Positions 8,786 through 19,545 of a stretch of DNA of 64,000 bases are shown here, piece by piece. A model generated the notes under the pieces. It made no database searches. It worked only from the letters and a program-made list of their open reading frames with translations, and was not told the DNA's origin. The stretch's first letter is position 1; each line of letters opens with the position of its first letter. The translations under genes and the position numbers were made by a program. The DNA comes from Candidatus Zixiibacteriota bacterium (GTDB taxonomy: Bacteria > Zixibacteria > MSB-5A5 > GN15 > FEB-12): assembly GCA_029860345.1 (NCBI GenBank), contig JAOUBJ010000004.1, positions 124,001 through 188,000 on the forward strand, given 5' to 3'.

Positions 8786-10246
8786 TCAACTGTCGCTGTC
8801 GGTTGCATGTTTGGTGGCAAGGCTGACCAGCCAGACAGTCAGAATGGCTAAGACAAAAGCCGGCACCAACTCGTACAGAGCCCCTTTGAGAGCGGGCGTG
8901 TTGCGCCACACCAAAGTGACACCCACACCAACGAGCATGCCCGAGATAACGCCGGTTTTGGTGGTGCCTTTCCACATGAGACCCAGGATCACGACGGGTC
9001 CGAAAGCGGCCCCCAGGGCCGACCAGGAGTACAGAACGAAATCGAAAATGACACGGTTTTCAGATAGCGCAAATCCGATCGACAAGAAGGCCAGGAGAAC
9101 AAGGATCCATCGGTCCCAGCGCTGCGTGGAAAGATAGCTCTCCATACCATCGGATGACATCCCCAGCTTTTTCTTCAGGGGCACAATTACATCGCGGGAA
9201 ATCGTGCTGGACATCACGATCAACTGTGAGTCGGCTGTGGAGCATATTGCCGACACGATGGCCGCAATTACAAACCCACCCAGCACCGGCGGCAGGAATT
9301 CGTTGACAGCCAACGGCAGCGCCTGTTCCGGATCAGGCAGGTCAGGAAAGTAGGCACGAGCAAACAGTCCGAAAAACACGGCTCCGAAGTAGACAAGCAC
9401 GAACCACACCATCGAGATCATCCCGGCTTTTCTTACCGTCGCAAGATTACGCGCCGCCATAAATCTCGACAGCACGTGCGGCATGCCCGGATAGCCCAGG
9501 CCGATTCCGAGCAATCCAACCACGAAACCCAAGCCCACAAATCCCGCGTTACCAGACGCCCAGGTGAGCAGGTCGGGATTGGTCGCACTTATCGTGGCCA
9601 TGAACTCGGAGTATCCACCCAGCTTGGTCAAGACGATAAACGGCATCACCAATAGGGCAATAACCATGAACGTGGCCTGAACGATGTCGGTCCAGCAGAT
9701 GGCCCGGAAGCCGCCGGTGACGGTGTATGTCAGTATGATCGCAGCGCCGACAAGTACGCCCCAACTGTAGTCGAGATCGAACGTCGCCTGGAACGCTTTG
9801 CCGGCAGCGTTCATTTGCGCCGCCACATAGCCGAGCATGGCGGCAGTGATGATCAACACCGGGATAACACGCAGCGCCGCAGATTTTGATCCGAAGCGAT
9901 GCATGATAAACTGGGTGAGTGTCACCGCACCGCTCTCGTGGCTACAGCGGCGCAGTCGTTCGGCGATGACGAACCAATTGAAAAGATAGCCTGCGGCGAT
10001 GCCCGGAATAATCCAAAGCGCCGAAAAACCAAAGACGTATGCCTCGCCAACCAGACCAAGCATTACCCAGCCGGATTCGGAACTGGCCGATGCCGATAAC
10101 GACGCCGCCCACGGTCCTAACTCGCGATTGGCCAGAACGAAATCGTCGCCTGTCTTCTTGCGCAGTTTGGTGGAATACAAACCAAAGGCAACGATCCCGG
10201 CACTATATACAATGAATGAAATGGTCAATACCAGTTGGGAGTCCAT
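8786..10246 (-). CDS. Sodium:solute symporter, PutP-like
   Basis: Inner-membrane Na+-coupled transporter of the SSF family with about 13 predicted transmembrane helices. SASASSESGWVMLGL, GFRAICWTDIVQ and GLGYPGMPHVLSRFMA match the conserved TM2, TM5/6 and loop signatures of the proline permease PutP. Length (486 residues) is close to PutP (about 500). The ATG at 10246 follows AGGAGAG. It lies 29 bases upstream of the acylase gene, so uptake and hydrolysis of an amino-acid-containing compound could be linked. Proline as substrate is the best guess only. Confidence 0.82.
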   Translation of the reverse strand: MDSQLVLTISFIVYSAGIVAFGLYSTKLRKKTGDDFVLANRELGPWAASLSASASSESGWVMLGLVGEAYVFGFSALWIIPGIAAGYLFNWFVIAERLRRCSHESGAVTLTQFIMHRFGSKSAALRVIPVLIITAAMLGYVAAQMNAAGKAFQATFDLDYSWGVLVGAAIILTYTVTGGFRAICWTDIVQATFMVIALLVMPFIVLTKLGGYSEFMATISATNPDLLTWASGNAGFVGLGFVVGLLGIGLGYPGMPHVLSRFMAARNLATVRKAGMISMVWFVLVYFGAVFFGLFARAYFPDLPDPEQALPLAVNEFLPPVLGGFVIAAIVSAICSTADSQLIVMSSTISRDVIVPLKKKLGMSSDGMESYLSTQRWDRWILVLLAFLSIGFALSENRVIFDFVLYSWSALGAAFGPVVILGLMWKGTTKTGVISGMLVGVGVTLVWRNTPALKGALYELVPAFVLAILTVWLVSLATKHATDSDS

Positions 10247-10363
10247 ACATCTCTCCTATGCATGTTGACGAGAAGTCTTGCCATAGCACATTGGTTTAGA
10301 ATAAACGGACGCCGGTGGCCAAAGCAACAAGATTGTTGAGTGGTGGCATGCCACCTTGCGGCC

Positions 10364-10506
10364 TGTTGAAAAAGCCTCTGCGCCGTCAGGTGACGTGCCT
10401 TGCGGTGCATGTGCTGTAAGGCGACTCGCCTGACAGCCAGTGGGTTGGACGGCAGGTGTCGGGCGGGGTCGCCCAACACCACCCACGACATGGACCTTTT
10501 TCAACA
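10364..10506. repeat. 143-bp element with 11-bp terminal inverted repeats
   Basis: TGTTGAAAAAG at 10364-10374 is exactly mirrored by CTTTTTCAACA at 10496-10506. Between them are an inner GTCAGG...CCTGAC inverted pair and one family A palindrome (10451-10484). This is the layout of a MITE-like or composite REP element with no coding capacity. The remaining bases of the gap 10247-10648 show no gene. Confidence 0.6.
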
Positions 10507-10648
10507 CTCCCCTTGCGCTGGATCGCCACGGTTTTGCTTCACAAATGGAAAGCTTTGTATTAAGTTCGGTATAACAATATGACAGCGAGGCAGCCCTGCA
10601 ACGAAGGCGGCTTCTCAGTTCGACATATTCTATGACCGGGAGGACAGT

Positions 10649-12301
10649 GTGATCAAAACCATAACGACTATTGGGGTACCGGCAGTGTTTTGTTTAAGTG
10701 TACTGTGCGGAAGCGTTGCCGCATCAGCTACCCAGGCATTCAAGATCGAAGATTATGTCCCACAGAAGTTCACCGATCTGGAGTGGCGGCTCAACGGCAG
10801 GCTTGAACTTAGGGGATTATCCCAAGATCGCGATGAGTTGCCGGTGGCCACAGACGAACCCCGCAATGAGAAAAGACAGACAGACCAAAAATACAACAGG
10901 CTCGACCTGAGTACGTGGTTACTATACCGTTACGAAACGATCCCCCGTACCCTCACCCTGGGCTCCGGATTTGGCATCTCAATGTATAGGAACAAGCAGG
11001 AGACTTTGTTCGACCGTGTCGATTCTCAAGGACTGCCTCGGTCTATGGAGAGTGAGAGCACCGAACACACGTATTCGATCTCGTACAGCCCGTCTCTGGA
11101 TTACAATACATACTTGATCGGCGATCTGTTCATGGGCCTGACGGGCAACGGGTCGTTTGGCTATATGAAGATACCCAAGGAAGATTACGAGGAATCCAGC
11201 TATCAAGAGCGCCAACTCGGTGATTATAAACGATACTATCTTTATCATCGTGATTCTGATGGGACGGAAGTTCAGAAGTATGCAGCCATCTCTCTAACTG
11301 TAGGTACAGGCTTGGGGCGGTTGTATGAAGGTCATTTTGCTGCCACAGCTTTGTACATTGTCGACGAACTGAAGAGCAGCGGGCTGCTTGAACATGAACC
11401 TTCCACCCTGGAGATGGTGGAACTGACCGAGATCATATATCAAAATCGCATGACTCACGAAGTGGACCACCGGCTTGCGAAGATTGACGCCCTCGATGCC
11501 GTAATGGCATTCCTGACGGATATTGGATCAATCACCGAGTCCCCCCGGATGAGCTATGTCCTCATCCAGGACGTCTGGGATTTCTTCCCTCACAACAGTC
11601 GACGTTTTGGAACACAAGTGAAGGTGGGCGCGGGATGGGATTATTATTACTCAATGTTGGACCAATCGCGAGATGATCTTAGATTCACTCTGACCTATCA
11701 GCATCATGTGGATAGTGTGGATGAGGTAGACACACTGACATACAGCACCAACACCACTCACAATGACTTTACATCAAGACGAGAATTGGATAATGTTTTC
11801 ATATTCCTTGCTGCCAACCACTGCAAGCCGCTCTCTCTGAAATGGCAGTGGGACACCAATGTTGAGTTGACCTACTTCGTCCATGCCGAAGGTGTGAGGC
11901 ATCGGAATCCGAGCAGCGCTTTGGGACGCAGGACAAGCCGCTCTCCTCTCCTTGTGGAAGTCCGGGGGCTTGATGATTACTACCAATTCAAGTGCAGTAG
12001 CGTAGGAACCTACATTCTGAATTCACGGACAAACCTGCGATTCTGGGGAGACTTTACCTACGGTCGTTACGACACACCAGTTGAGTCAGGTTCGGATCGT
12101 ACCAGAACTATCAAATCCTGGGAGGGAAACCTTGGTAGTTCCCTGAACTATCGGTTGTCGATACCGACCAAACTGACGATCTCCGGTCGCTATCGTTTCC
12201 ACAGTGAGCTGAATGTTAACGATTACGGCTCAGTTTACGATTACGAAAACGACTGGGGCCTCTGGCAATTCAATGCGAGTATCTCACACAATCTGTATTA
12301 G
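10649..12301 (+). CDS. Predicted outer-membrane beta-barrel protein, function unknown
   Basis: I do not recognise a named family. The GTG start at 10649 has a good GGGAGGA ribosome site and gives a signal peptide ending near ASA/TQA (residues 25-30). The mature protein has many alternating polar/aromatic strands (LDLSTWLLYRYE, FRFSW-like segments, TLTYQHHVD) and ends in an aromatic terminal strand (FNASISHNLY). This is typical of outer-membrane barrels in FCB bacteria. A region at about 250-300 is more helical. It stands alone between a symporter on the other strand and a convergent DUF2807 gene, so context gives no function. Confidence 0.6.
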   Translation: MIKTITTIGVPAVFCLSVLCGSVAASATQAFKIEDYVPQKFTDLEWRLNGRLELRGLSQDRDELPVATDEPRNEKRQTDQKYNRLDLSTWLLYRYETIPRTLTLGSGFGISMYRNKQETLFDRVDSQGLPRSMESESTEHTYSISYSPSLDYNTYLIGDLFMGLTGNGSFGYMKIPKEDYEESSYQERQLGDYKRYYLYHRDSDGTEVQKYAAISLTVGTGLGRLYEGHFAATALYIVDELKSSGLLEHEPSTLEMVELTEIIYQNRMTHEVDHRLAKIDALDAVMAFLTDIGSITESPRMSYVLIQDVWDFFPHNSRRFGTQVKVGAGWDYYYSMLDQSRDDLRFTLTYQHHVDSVDEVDTLTYSTNTTHNDFTSRRELDNVFIFLAANHCKPLSLKWQWDTNVELTYFVHAEGVRHRNPSSALGRRTSRSPLLVEVRGLDDYYQFKCSSVGTYILNSRTNLRFWGDFTYGRYDTPVESGSDRTRTIKSWEGNLGSSLNYRLSIPTKLTISGRYRFHSELNVNDYGSVYDYENDWGLWQFNASISHNLY

Positions 12302-12311
12302 GGCGTTTAGA

Positions 12312-12998
12312 TCAGCGTTTTCTTTTGCGTATACTGCCCGACCCCGAGATGCTTTTGGAAAAATCGGCCGGGTTACCGTATATGGCAATGTCGCCCGATC
12401 CTGAAAGGCTGCCGTCGAACGACTCTTCGGCATGCACCTTAACTTCACCTGAGCCGGACAGGCTGACATAAGCCTCTTGAGCGATCAGATCACGGGTGTC
12501 AATATCTCCGGAACCGGAAAGGCGCACCTCCAGCTCGTCGGTAGTGCCTTCGGCTACCAGACTGCCTGAGCCGGCCAGTTTGAATTCAAAAAACTCCGCT
12601 TCCAGCCGTTCAACCAGAACATCGCCCGATCCACGCAAGTAGACCCGTTCAAGTTCGGGGACACTGATTTCAATCTTGCAGCCGTTACGCGAACGGTAGT
12701 TCTCACGGTTCCCGATCTTTAGCGTCTTGCCGCGGACTTCTGTTTCAATCAAGTCGATTAGGTTGTCGTCGAAGGTAACTTTGACCGACAGTTCATCACC
12801 AACGGTAATGTAGATATCCGCCGCCCCGTTGGATTCTATGCGCTTGAACGGTTTTACATCCCGCTCTTCGGTGACAACATCGCCCGAGCCTTTGACCCCG
12901 CGAGAATTGAAACCAAACCAATCGGCCGAAACAGAACCGGCCATCAGTGTGACCAACAACGTGACTGTCGGCACCATTTTTTTGATAAGTCTCTTCAC
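12312..12998 (-). CDS. DUF2807 (head-GIN) putative secreted adhesin-like protein
   Basis: Exported protein made of a repetitive beta solenoid. A signal peptide (about 1-25, ending SVSA) is followed by GSGDVV and a ladder of repeats containing L-x-GSG-x-(L/I/V), for example VYLRGSGDVLVE, VRLSGSGDIDTR and VSLSGSGEVKVH, the hallmark of DUF2807/head-GIN domains. I chose the GTG at 12998 because AGGAGAG lies just upstream; the longer frame to 13037 has no ribosome site. The C-terminus is basic (RKRKR). Family members are common in Bacteroidetes and relatives with no proven biochemical role. Confidence 0.82.
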   Translation of the reverse strand: MKRLIKKMVPTVTLLVTLMAGSVSADWFGFNSRGVKGSGDVVTEERDVKPFKRIESNGAADIYITVGDELSVKVTFDDNLIDLIETEVRGKTLKIGNRENYRSRNGCKIEISVPELERVYLRGSGDVLVERLEAEFFEFKLAGSGSLVAEGTTDELEVRLSGSGDIDTRDLIAQEAYVSLSGSGEVKVHAEESFDGSLSGSGDIAIYGNPADFSKSISGSGSIRKRKR

Positions 12999-13138
12999 GT
13001 CTCTCTCCTGAACTTGAATTTGTCTGTCTGCTACCACTGGATACGTGGTTGGTTGGGGCAGGTTTCAGGAGATTTACGGCGCCGATCGAGGCGATCCGGC
13101 TGAGGTAGTTCCGTGAGTGATAGAACGCAGGCGGCCGT

Positions 13139-14257
13139 TTATCTGAGCAGCACCATCTTACGAGTGGACCGAAGCTCACCTGATTCGAGACGATAGAAGT
13201 AGACGCCCGAGGCCGCCTGATTTCCGTTGCTGTCGTGACCGTTCCAGGATGTCACGTACTCGCCCGCGCTCAAGTGTTCATCAACAAGCGTAGCAACTTT
13301 CTGCCCGGCGACATTGTACAACTCCAGGCTTGTATAGCCCGCGCCGGCCAACTCGAAGCGAATACTGGTCTGCGGGTTGAACGGGTTGGGATAGTTCTGC
13401 ATAAGCAGGAACCGATCCGGAAGGGTACCCGACCGATAGTCCTCGACATCCAACGCCAGACTCCAGCCGGCCATCGTCGCCATCATCCACCAGAACGCCT
13501 TCCCCTTGCGGTAGCAAGAGAAGTCGTGCGAATGCGAACATCCGATGTCATAACAGCTGGGGCAATCGTGCGAAGCACACCAGACATCACACCAATCACA
13601 CCACTCGCTGGGGTCGGCGTGATAGACACCGTCCGGATCGTAGCTATCGATATCGGCGAAATCAAAAAGGACCTTGTTGTTTGCCACGCAAAAGTCGCGC
13701 AGTTGTTGGTTGCGCAGCAGCAGGTTGTCGCCGTTGGAATTGTCAAGGTGGCCGGTCATGTAAATGAAGGTGATATCGGGATACTCGGCTTCCAACTGAC
13801 TCATCGAATCACAGAACATATTGATACCCTGCTCGGTCTGCCAGGTCATGCCGCTGCACCACGACCACATGACAACGTTACGATCGCAACCCTCTTGATC
13901 CAGAGCGGTGCGTGTTTGGTTCATCCATGGGAAATCGTAGACTCCACACAGGTCGTTTTGATCGTTTTCCTCGATTGACAAAGAATCGGCAGCCACCGGC
14001 CCCCGAGTGAACGCATACAACGGGTCCTCTCCACGCAGGACATTCATCCCGGCAATTATCTGGTTACCATGAGAGGTGTGGCCATAAAACAACCGAAAGT
14101 CGCTCTTCACTTGCTGTATTACCGAGGCAGGTATGCTTTCAAACTCCGGTATGACGGTGTGGTCGGCAACAATAGCAGCCACACCGGTGCCCGGCGAAGT
14201 TGATAACATCAAGGTCAGAATCAAGCTTGTGAATAGTGCAATCGATTTGGGATTCAT
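13139..14257 (-). CDS. Secreted protein with FlgD-like C-terminal sorting domain
   Basis: An exported protein. The signal peptide at 1-28 is followed by a domain of about 250 residues (FYGHTSHGNQIIAGMNVL, FIYMTGHLDNSNG, LFDFADIDSYDPDG) reminiscent of SGNH-type or related hydrolases, though no catalytic set can be assigned with confidence. A Cys-rich insert (WCDWCDVWCASHDCPSC) may bind metal or form disulfides. Residues about 285-372 form a FlgD-like/type A sorting domain that starts YPNPFNPQTSIRFEL and ends with GVYFYRLESG...RKMVLL, as in secreted proteins of FCB-group bacteria. A sigma70-like promoter lies upstream. Confidence 0.75.
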   Translation of the reverse strand: MNPKSIALFTSLILTLMLSTSPGTGVAAIVADHTVIPEFESIPASVIQQVKSDFRLFYGHTSHGNQIIAGMNVLRGEDPLYAFTRGPVAADSLSIEENDQNDLCGVYDFPWMNQTRTALDQEGCDRNVVMWSWCSGMTWQTEQGINMFCDSMSQLEAEYPDITFIYMTGHLDNSNGDNLLLRNQQLRDFCVANNKVLFDFADIDSYDPDGVYHADPSEWCDWCDVWCASHDCPSCYDIGCSHSHDFSCYRKGKAFWWMMATMAGWSLALDVEDYRSGTLPDRFLLMQNYPNPFNPQTSIRFELAGAGYTSLELYNVAGQKVATLVDEHLSAGEYVTSWNGHDSNGNQAASGVYFYRLESGELRSTRKMVLLR

Positions 14258-14304
14258 GGTCGCCTCTTAATTTGTGGTCCTTCTGGACGTGTTGGTACCG
14301 TATT

Positions 14305-14332
14305 AATATAGATCGCACAATACGCGGGTCAA
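14305..14332 (-). promoter_or_regulatory. Promoter of the sorting-domain protein gene
   Basis: On the minus strand TTGACC (14332-14327) and TATATT (14310-14305) are 16 bases apart. Transcription would start about 40 bases before the ATG at 14257. The rest of the gap 14258-14606 contains GC-rich repeat sequence and no gene that I can support. Confidence 0.5.
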
Positions 14333-14606
14333 CTTTAGTTTTTCGAAAAAATAGACCGATCCGAGCCAACTTCCCGCTGTGCAATTATCTTCCAGGGGAG
14401 AGGCCGGCCTGAGCAAAAGTTGACAAACCCTCCGAGCTGCCGGGTGGCCTGGGTCGCGGTGCCGGTGCTGTCGGGTGACCCGCCGCCGCTGTCCAGTATG
14501 GAGTTAGGTGTCGGGTCACAATCACGCCTTCGGCGCACTCAGGACCCAACACAACATAAACGGGGATTGTCAACAAGCCCCTGGTCGGGGGCCTGCAGCG
14601 AAGGTC

Positions 14607-16571
14607 CTACCCCAAAGGTGAATCCTGTTTGGAAGCCTTGGCCAATACAGAGCTTTCCTTGATGATGCTGATCTCGGAAGGGTCGGCGCCATCGATCATT
14701 ATCTCAACAAAGGCTACTATTTCGCCATCTTTATCTCGTATCGGCGAGGTGGTGATGTTGGACGGTTGGCGACTATCCTGGGTGACTCGTTGCACTCTGG
14801 CCCGGCAGGTAGCCCCCTGCTCGACGCTGATTTCCGCCGGACAGCCGGTACAGATACCATTACCGACGCCTGAGTTGAACAGCTCAAAACACTGTGGGCT
14901 TTGGCCGAGATCGACGTCGGGATACTCTTGTTTGAGTTTTCGATTCATGAAGAGCACTGTCTTTCGGGGGCTGATCACGGCAATCCCCTGGTCGTAATTG
15001 TCGGCAAAGTTCTGGAAACTGCACAAACTGGTATCGGACGAAGACGGCTGGTTTTGACGGTCTGAGATGTCCCGCGCGTAAACGCAGTTGTACATTTGAT
15101 CTTCAAACTCAAGCAGATTCACTGTTACCTCAACCGGGAAAACCCGGCCGGACTTGGTTCGATGGCTCGATTTGATGGTGAAAGACCTGAACTGTTTGAG
15201 ATCCTCCCAATGTTTGGGCCACAGATCAGCCTGCATGTTGGTATCAATGTCGTACACTGTCAATTCCAGCAGTTCTTCATTGGTGTAACCGAGCACGCGA
15301 CAAGCAGCTTCGTTTACATAGACAAAGCGGGCATCAGACCCCATCCAATAGACTGCGTCAGCCGCCTTGTCGACGGTGAACTGGGTCAGGCGTAGGTCTT
15401 GTTCCATTTTGCGGCGTTTGCGCATATCCTGCTCCAGCGTCTCTTTGGCCGTCCTCAGTTGGCGGGAGACTCCACGAATTTTGGCCGTGTGATGCAATCC
15501 GGTCAGGGCGCCTACAGCCAGCAGGATCGAAACCACCAGGCCGGTTGCCAGAACCGCTATGCCCATCCCCGATTCCTGTCGGCGCAGAAACGAGTCAGTT
15601 GGAAGATAGTGAACCGACCAAAGACGATCAGCCAGATTGAGAACGGCTGAGTGGCTTACCTCATCGCTTGCCTCGATTTCATCATCAGAAGATAACAAAC
15701 GAGTTTTCTCGCGGCCTTTCATTTCCGTTTGGTACAGTAGTGGTTGCCCGGACGGAGCCATCATGTCCGAGACCACCAGGTCGAACTGCTCTATTTCCTG
15801 TGGGGTAAGAGTCAGACTGATAATGCGATCTGTTTGGTATGAAGCCGCTACATATCCTCTGAGGTATTTGCGGCGGTCCTTGACGGTGGTAAGTTGGTGT
15901 CCGGTTTGATAGACCGGCATCAACACAAACATGACCGGGTCGGCATCGGGGTGATTATCCACTCGCAGCATTTGGGTGGCGGCCACGGTATTCTGATCGC
16001 AGGACCAGGAGATGGACTCTACCAATTCGGGATGTGAAGCCAGGTTCAGTCCCATCAGGTTCCGGTTTTCATCGTATGGTTCGGTGACGTAAATCGGATA
16101 CAGATACTCGCCTTCCCGAGCAGACTCACCGGTCGGCCAGGACCGCACGGCGAAATCGACTATGCCTTCGGCTCGCGCCGTTTCTTCATATTTGGATTGT
16201 TTGACTCTGGCCAGGCGGGGAATCCACTGGAGGGCTTCGATTTCCGGGTGTGCTGTCAGCAGCGGTTCGACAAACGAACGAAACTCATCACGATAAACAG
16301 AATCCGATGAGCGGTAAAAGGCGCGGAGAGTCTCAAGGGGAGCAATACTGGCCTCGATCGATCGTTCGAGCAAGTTCAGGTGTTTGAGCGCGACCAAATC
16401 GAAGTTGTCCTGCGCCCGGTTCTGTTCCAGCCTGCTAACTGAGCCGTGCAGAATCAAAGATGCTACCAGCCCGAGCATTAAAACAGCCCCCGCTGTCCAC
16501 GGAGGGTGGGATACCAGACGTCCCATTAGACGCCCGGATGGTTCCACGTTGGGTTTAACTTCGTTGGTCAC
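14607..16571 (-). CDS. Membrane sensor with CHASE domain and two PAS domains
   Basis: Signal-sensing membrane protein. A membrane segment near the N-terminus is followed by an extracytoplasmic CHASE domain (core FRSFVEPLLTAHPEIEALQW). A second membrane helix (GIAVLATGLVVSILLAVGAL) leads to a coiled coil and two PAS domains. The second PAS holds a Cys cluster (GICTGCPA) that could bind a cofactor. The protein ends shortly after this PAS with no kinase, GGDEF, EAL or HTH output. The GTG at 16571 has AAAGG nine bases upstream; a GTG at 16598 without a ribosome site would add nine residues. How it signals is unknown. Confidence 0.78.
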   Translation of the reverse strand: MTNEVKPNVEPSGRLMGRLVSHPPWTAGAVLMLGLVASLILHGSVSRLEQNRAQDNFDLVALKHLNLLERSIEASIAPLETLRAFYRSSDSVYRDEFRSFVEPLLTAHPEIEALQWIPRLARVKQSKYEETARAEGIVDFAVRSWPTGESAREGEYLYPIYVTEPYDENRNLMGLNLASHPELVESISWSCDQNTVAATQMLRVDNHPDADPVMFVLMPVYQTGHQLTTVKDRRKYLRGYVAASYQTDRIISLTLTPQEIEQFDLVVSDMMAPSGQPLLYQTEMKGREKTRLLSSDDEIEASDEVSHSAVLNLADRLWSVHYLPTDSFLRRQESGMGIAVLATGLVVSILLAVGALTGLHHTAKIRGVSRQLRTAKETLEQDMRKRRKMEQDLRLTQFTVDKAADAVYWMGSDARFVYVNEAACRVLGYTNEELLELTVYDIDTNMQADLWPKHWEDLKQFRSFTIKSSHRTKSGRVFPVEVTVNLLEFEDQMYNCVYARDISDRQNQPSSSDTSLCSFQNFADNYDQGIAVISPRKTVLFMNRKLKQEYPDVDLGQSPQCFELFNSGVGNGICTGCPAEISVEQGATCRARVQRVTQDSRQPSNITTSPIRDKDGEIVAFVEIMIDGADPSEISIIKESSVLAKASKQDSPLG

Positions 16572-16806
16572 AAACAAATACCTTTGACAGAGAAACACCG
16601 GATATAACTGTGAACCAGTAAATGCCGAATCCGGACTTCATTAGGATTGTCGACCACAAATCAGCAATCCTTGACCCGGCGGGGTGGCCGTCTCAGGCCT
16701 TGTTTGGGGCGACAGGCAAGCCTGTCCCTTTCGCAACGGGGCGCTTGTGTGCCAACAATCTAACGAAACCACAGCAACACGGCTCGACCGAGTCACCCTT
16801 CGACTC

Positions 16807-16886
16807 CGCTCAGGGTGAGGTGGGGGTGCGCTCAGGGTGAGGTGGGGGTGCGCTCGGGGTGAGGTGGGGGTGCGCTCGGGGTGAGC
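16807..16886. repeat. 22-bp tandem repeat, about 3.6 copies
   Basis: Units of CGCTC(A/G)GGGTGAGGTGGGGGTG follow one another, with a partial fourth copy. The first unit begins inside a REP-like CTCCGCTCAGGGTGA element, so the array looks like local amplification of the end of a dispersed repeat. It sits between the CHASE gene and enolase and has no coding content. Confidence 0.75.
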
Positions 16887-16913
16887 TATAGATGCACGAA
16901 GCTTGGTAAAAGG

Positions 16914-16942
16914 AAAAAAAGAGGGCCGGTCGAAGCCGGCCC
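16914..16942 (-). terminator. Intrinsic terminator reading leftward, no obvious gene upstream
   Basis: On the minus strand a seven-base all-GC stem, GGGCCGG paired with CCGGCCC (16942-16923), is followed closely by seven T (16920-16914). This is a strong rho-independent terminator pointing left. The only sequence it could terminate is the 250-base gap before enolase, which is on the other strand. Confidence 0.65.
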
Positions 16943-17120
16943 CAGGCCAGGTCTTTTCTAATCCACTGACCCTGTCTTCGGTGGTCTGACCACCTGAACT
17001 CTTACTGAAACATATACAACTGCCGTGCCGGCAGCCAAATGATTGACATCAAGCCGATTGTCTAAGAACTCGTTCACGAAAAGTGTGGGCGCCGGTCTTT
17101 ACTTGAAGGATTTCGTCAAT
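16943..17120 (-). ncRNA. Candidate leftward small RNA ahead of enolase
   Basis: The space between the leftward terminator and the enolase start contains two perfect short hairpins: GGTGGT-ctg-ACCACC at 16980-16994 and CTGCCG-tgc-CGGCAG at 17020-17034. No reading frame is convincing here. A structured, terminated transcript divergent from enolase is the simplest reading. It matches no small RNA I can name (not tmRNA, SRP or RNase P by eye), and the 5' end is not defined. Confidence 0.25.
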
Positions 17121-17161
17121 TTGAGATGTTAAAAGTTGATCGGGACAAGCCCCTCGAATAA

Positions 17162-18493
<1,332 letters not shown>

Positions 18494-19018
18494 GGGCATC
18501 TGTTCCGGAACTTGTCGATATACCCTCGCCAACGTCATTGCGGCCCACGCGGCCACGAATGGCTCCTAAGTCGCGTGGTGTGGCGATCTCATGCCTCGAC
18601 TGCGCTCGGTACGACATACGAACCACGAAATGAGATTGCCGCGCACCCGGCCTGTCCGCTCAGGGTGCGGTGGTAGGTGCTAAGGGCATGGTTTGAGAAG
18701 TAGGGCGGGTCCGTCTTCGCCTGCGCGCCGTGGCGTGAACCCGCCAGCCAATTTTCGATGGCGGTAGTTTTTTGGGGCGTCCGCCGCGGCGGACTGCCCT
18801 TCTACCGCAATCAACCCCGGCGGGTCCACGGACGGACGGACCCTACTTCAGGCTGGATACTGGCCTGCGCCAGTATGACAAAACGCAAGACCCTTGGTGG
18901 GCTACTCGACTGGATGGTACTATAGAGCGAAGCACGAAAAACAGGCTTGCCTGTCAGCGGCGCGCGAAGCGAGAGAGAGTGATTTATCACCGCGAAGCGC
19001 AAGAAAGCCATTTACGGG
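18494..19018. other. Non-coding gap after enolase, repeat-rich
   Basis: This stretch carries a REP-like GACTGCGCTCGGTACGACA element near 18597, a copy of the GGGTCCGTCTTCGCCTGC GC-rich repeat near 18707, and a CAGGCTTGCCTGTC palindrome near 18942. The only open frames are short and encode repeat-derived peptides. I see no gene. Confidence 0.6.
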
Positions 19019-19477
19019 CTACTCCACCGTAAACGCAATCGTCTTCAAGACGTGCCAGTCGGCATCAACGATTTTCACTTCCCACTGACCAGTCCAGTGC
19101 GGCATGATTGTCTTCTTACTCCAGGTGCGCCATGATGCCGCTTTGACCGGCAGCTTGATCGAAGCCTTTTCTTCACCCTTGTAATACCAAAGATGCTCGA
19201 CATGCGTTGTGTCGGTGGCACCATTGACCCGACACCACAGGTAAACCTGGCCTACCTCACTGCCGAATTTGATTGCTTCGCCCTGGGCCTTACGGTCGAC
19301 GACTGAGGTGCAGAGTTTAGCTTCGACAGTCAGGCTTGAGGCTGTCTCTTTCTTGAACGTTTTGGTCGGCGTGGTAGTGTCTTCGGCCTTAGCCGGCTCA
19401 GTACTATCCGGTTGCTGCGCCCGAACGCTGCTGAGCATGGCGATGAGAACTGCTGACAGTAACAAGAACTTGCCCAT
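19019..19477 (-). CDS. Secreted DUF2914-domain protein
   Basis: Small exported protein. The signal peptide (1-20, ending VRAQ) is followed by a Thr/Pro/Lys-rich linker and a single C-terminal DUF2914 domain (about 50-152). Its core reads VYLWCRVNG, HLWYYKGEE, ASWRTWSKKT and GQWEVKIVDADWHVL, a pattern well known for DUF2914, which is usually found at the end of larger membrane or periplasmic proteins. The ATG follows AGGAGG at ideal distance. Function is unknown. It ends downstream of the molybdopterin operon but is separated by about 70 bases. Confidence 0.8.
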   Translation of the reverse strand: MGKFLLLSAVLIAMLSSVRAQQPDSTEPAKAEDTTTPTKTFKKETASSLTVEAKLCTSVVDRKAQGEAIKFGSEVGQVYLWCRVNGATDTTHVEHLWYYKGEEKASIKLPVKAASWRTWSKKTIMPHWTGQWEVKIVDADWHVLKTIAFTVE

Positions 19478-19545
19478 TTTTACCTCCTGGAAACGTTGTC
19501 CAACGGTCAGTTGAAGGTAATGAAGTCTTCTGCCTGGTGCAATCG

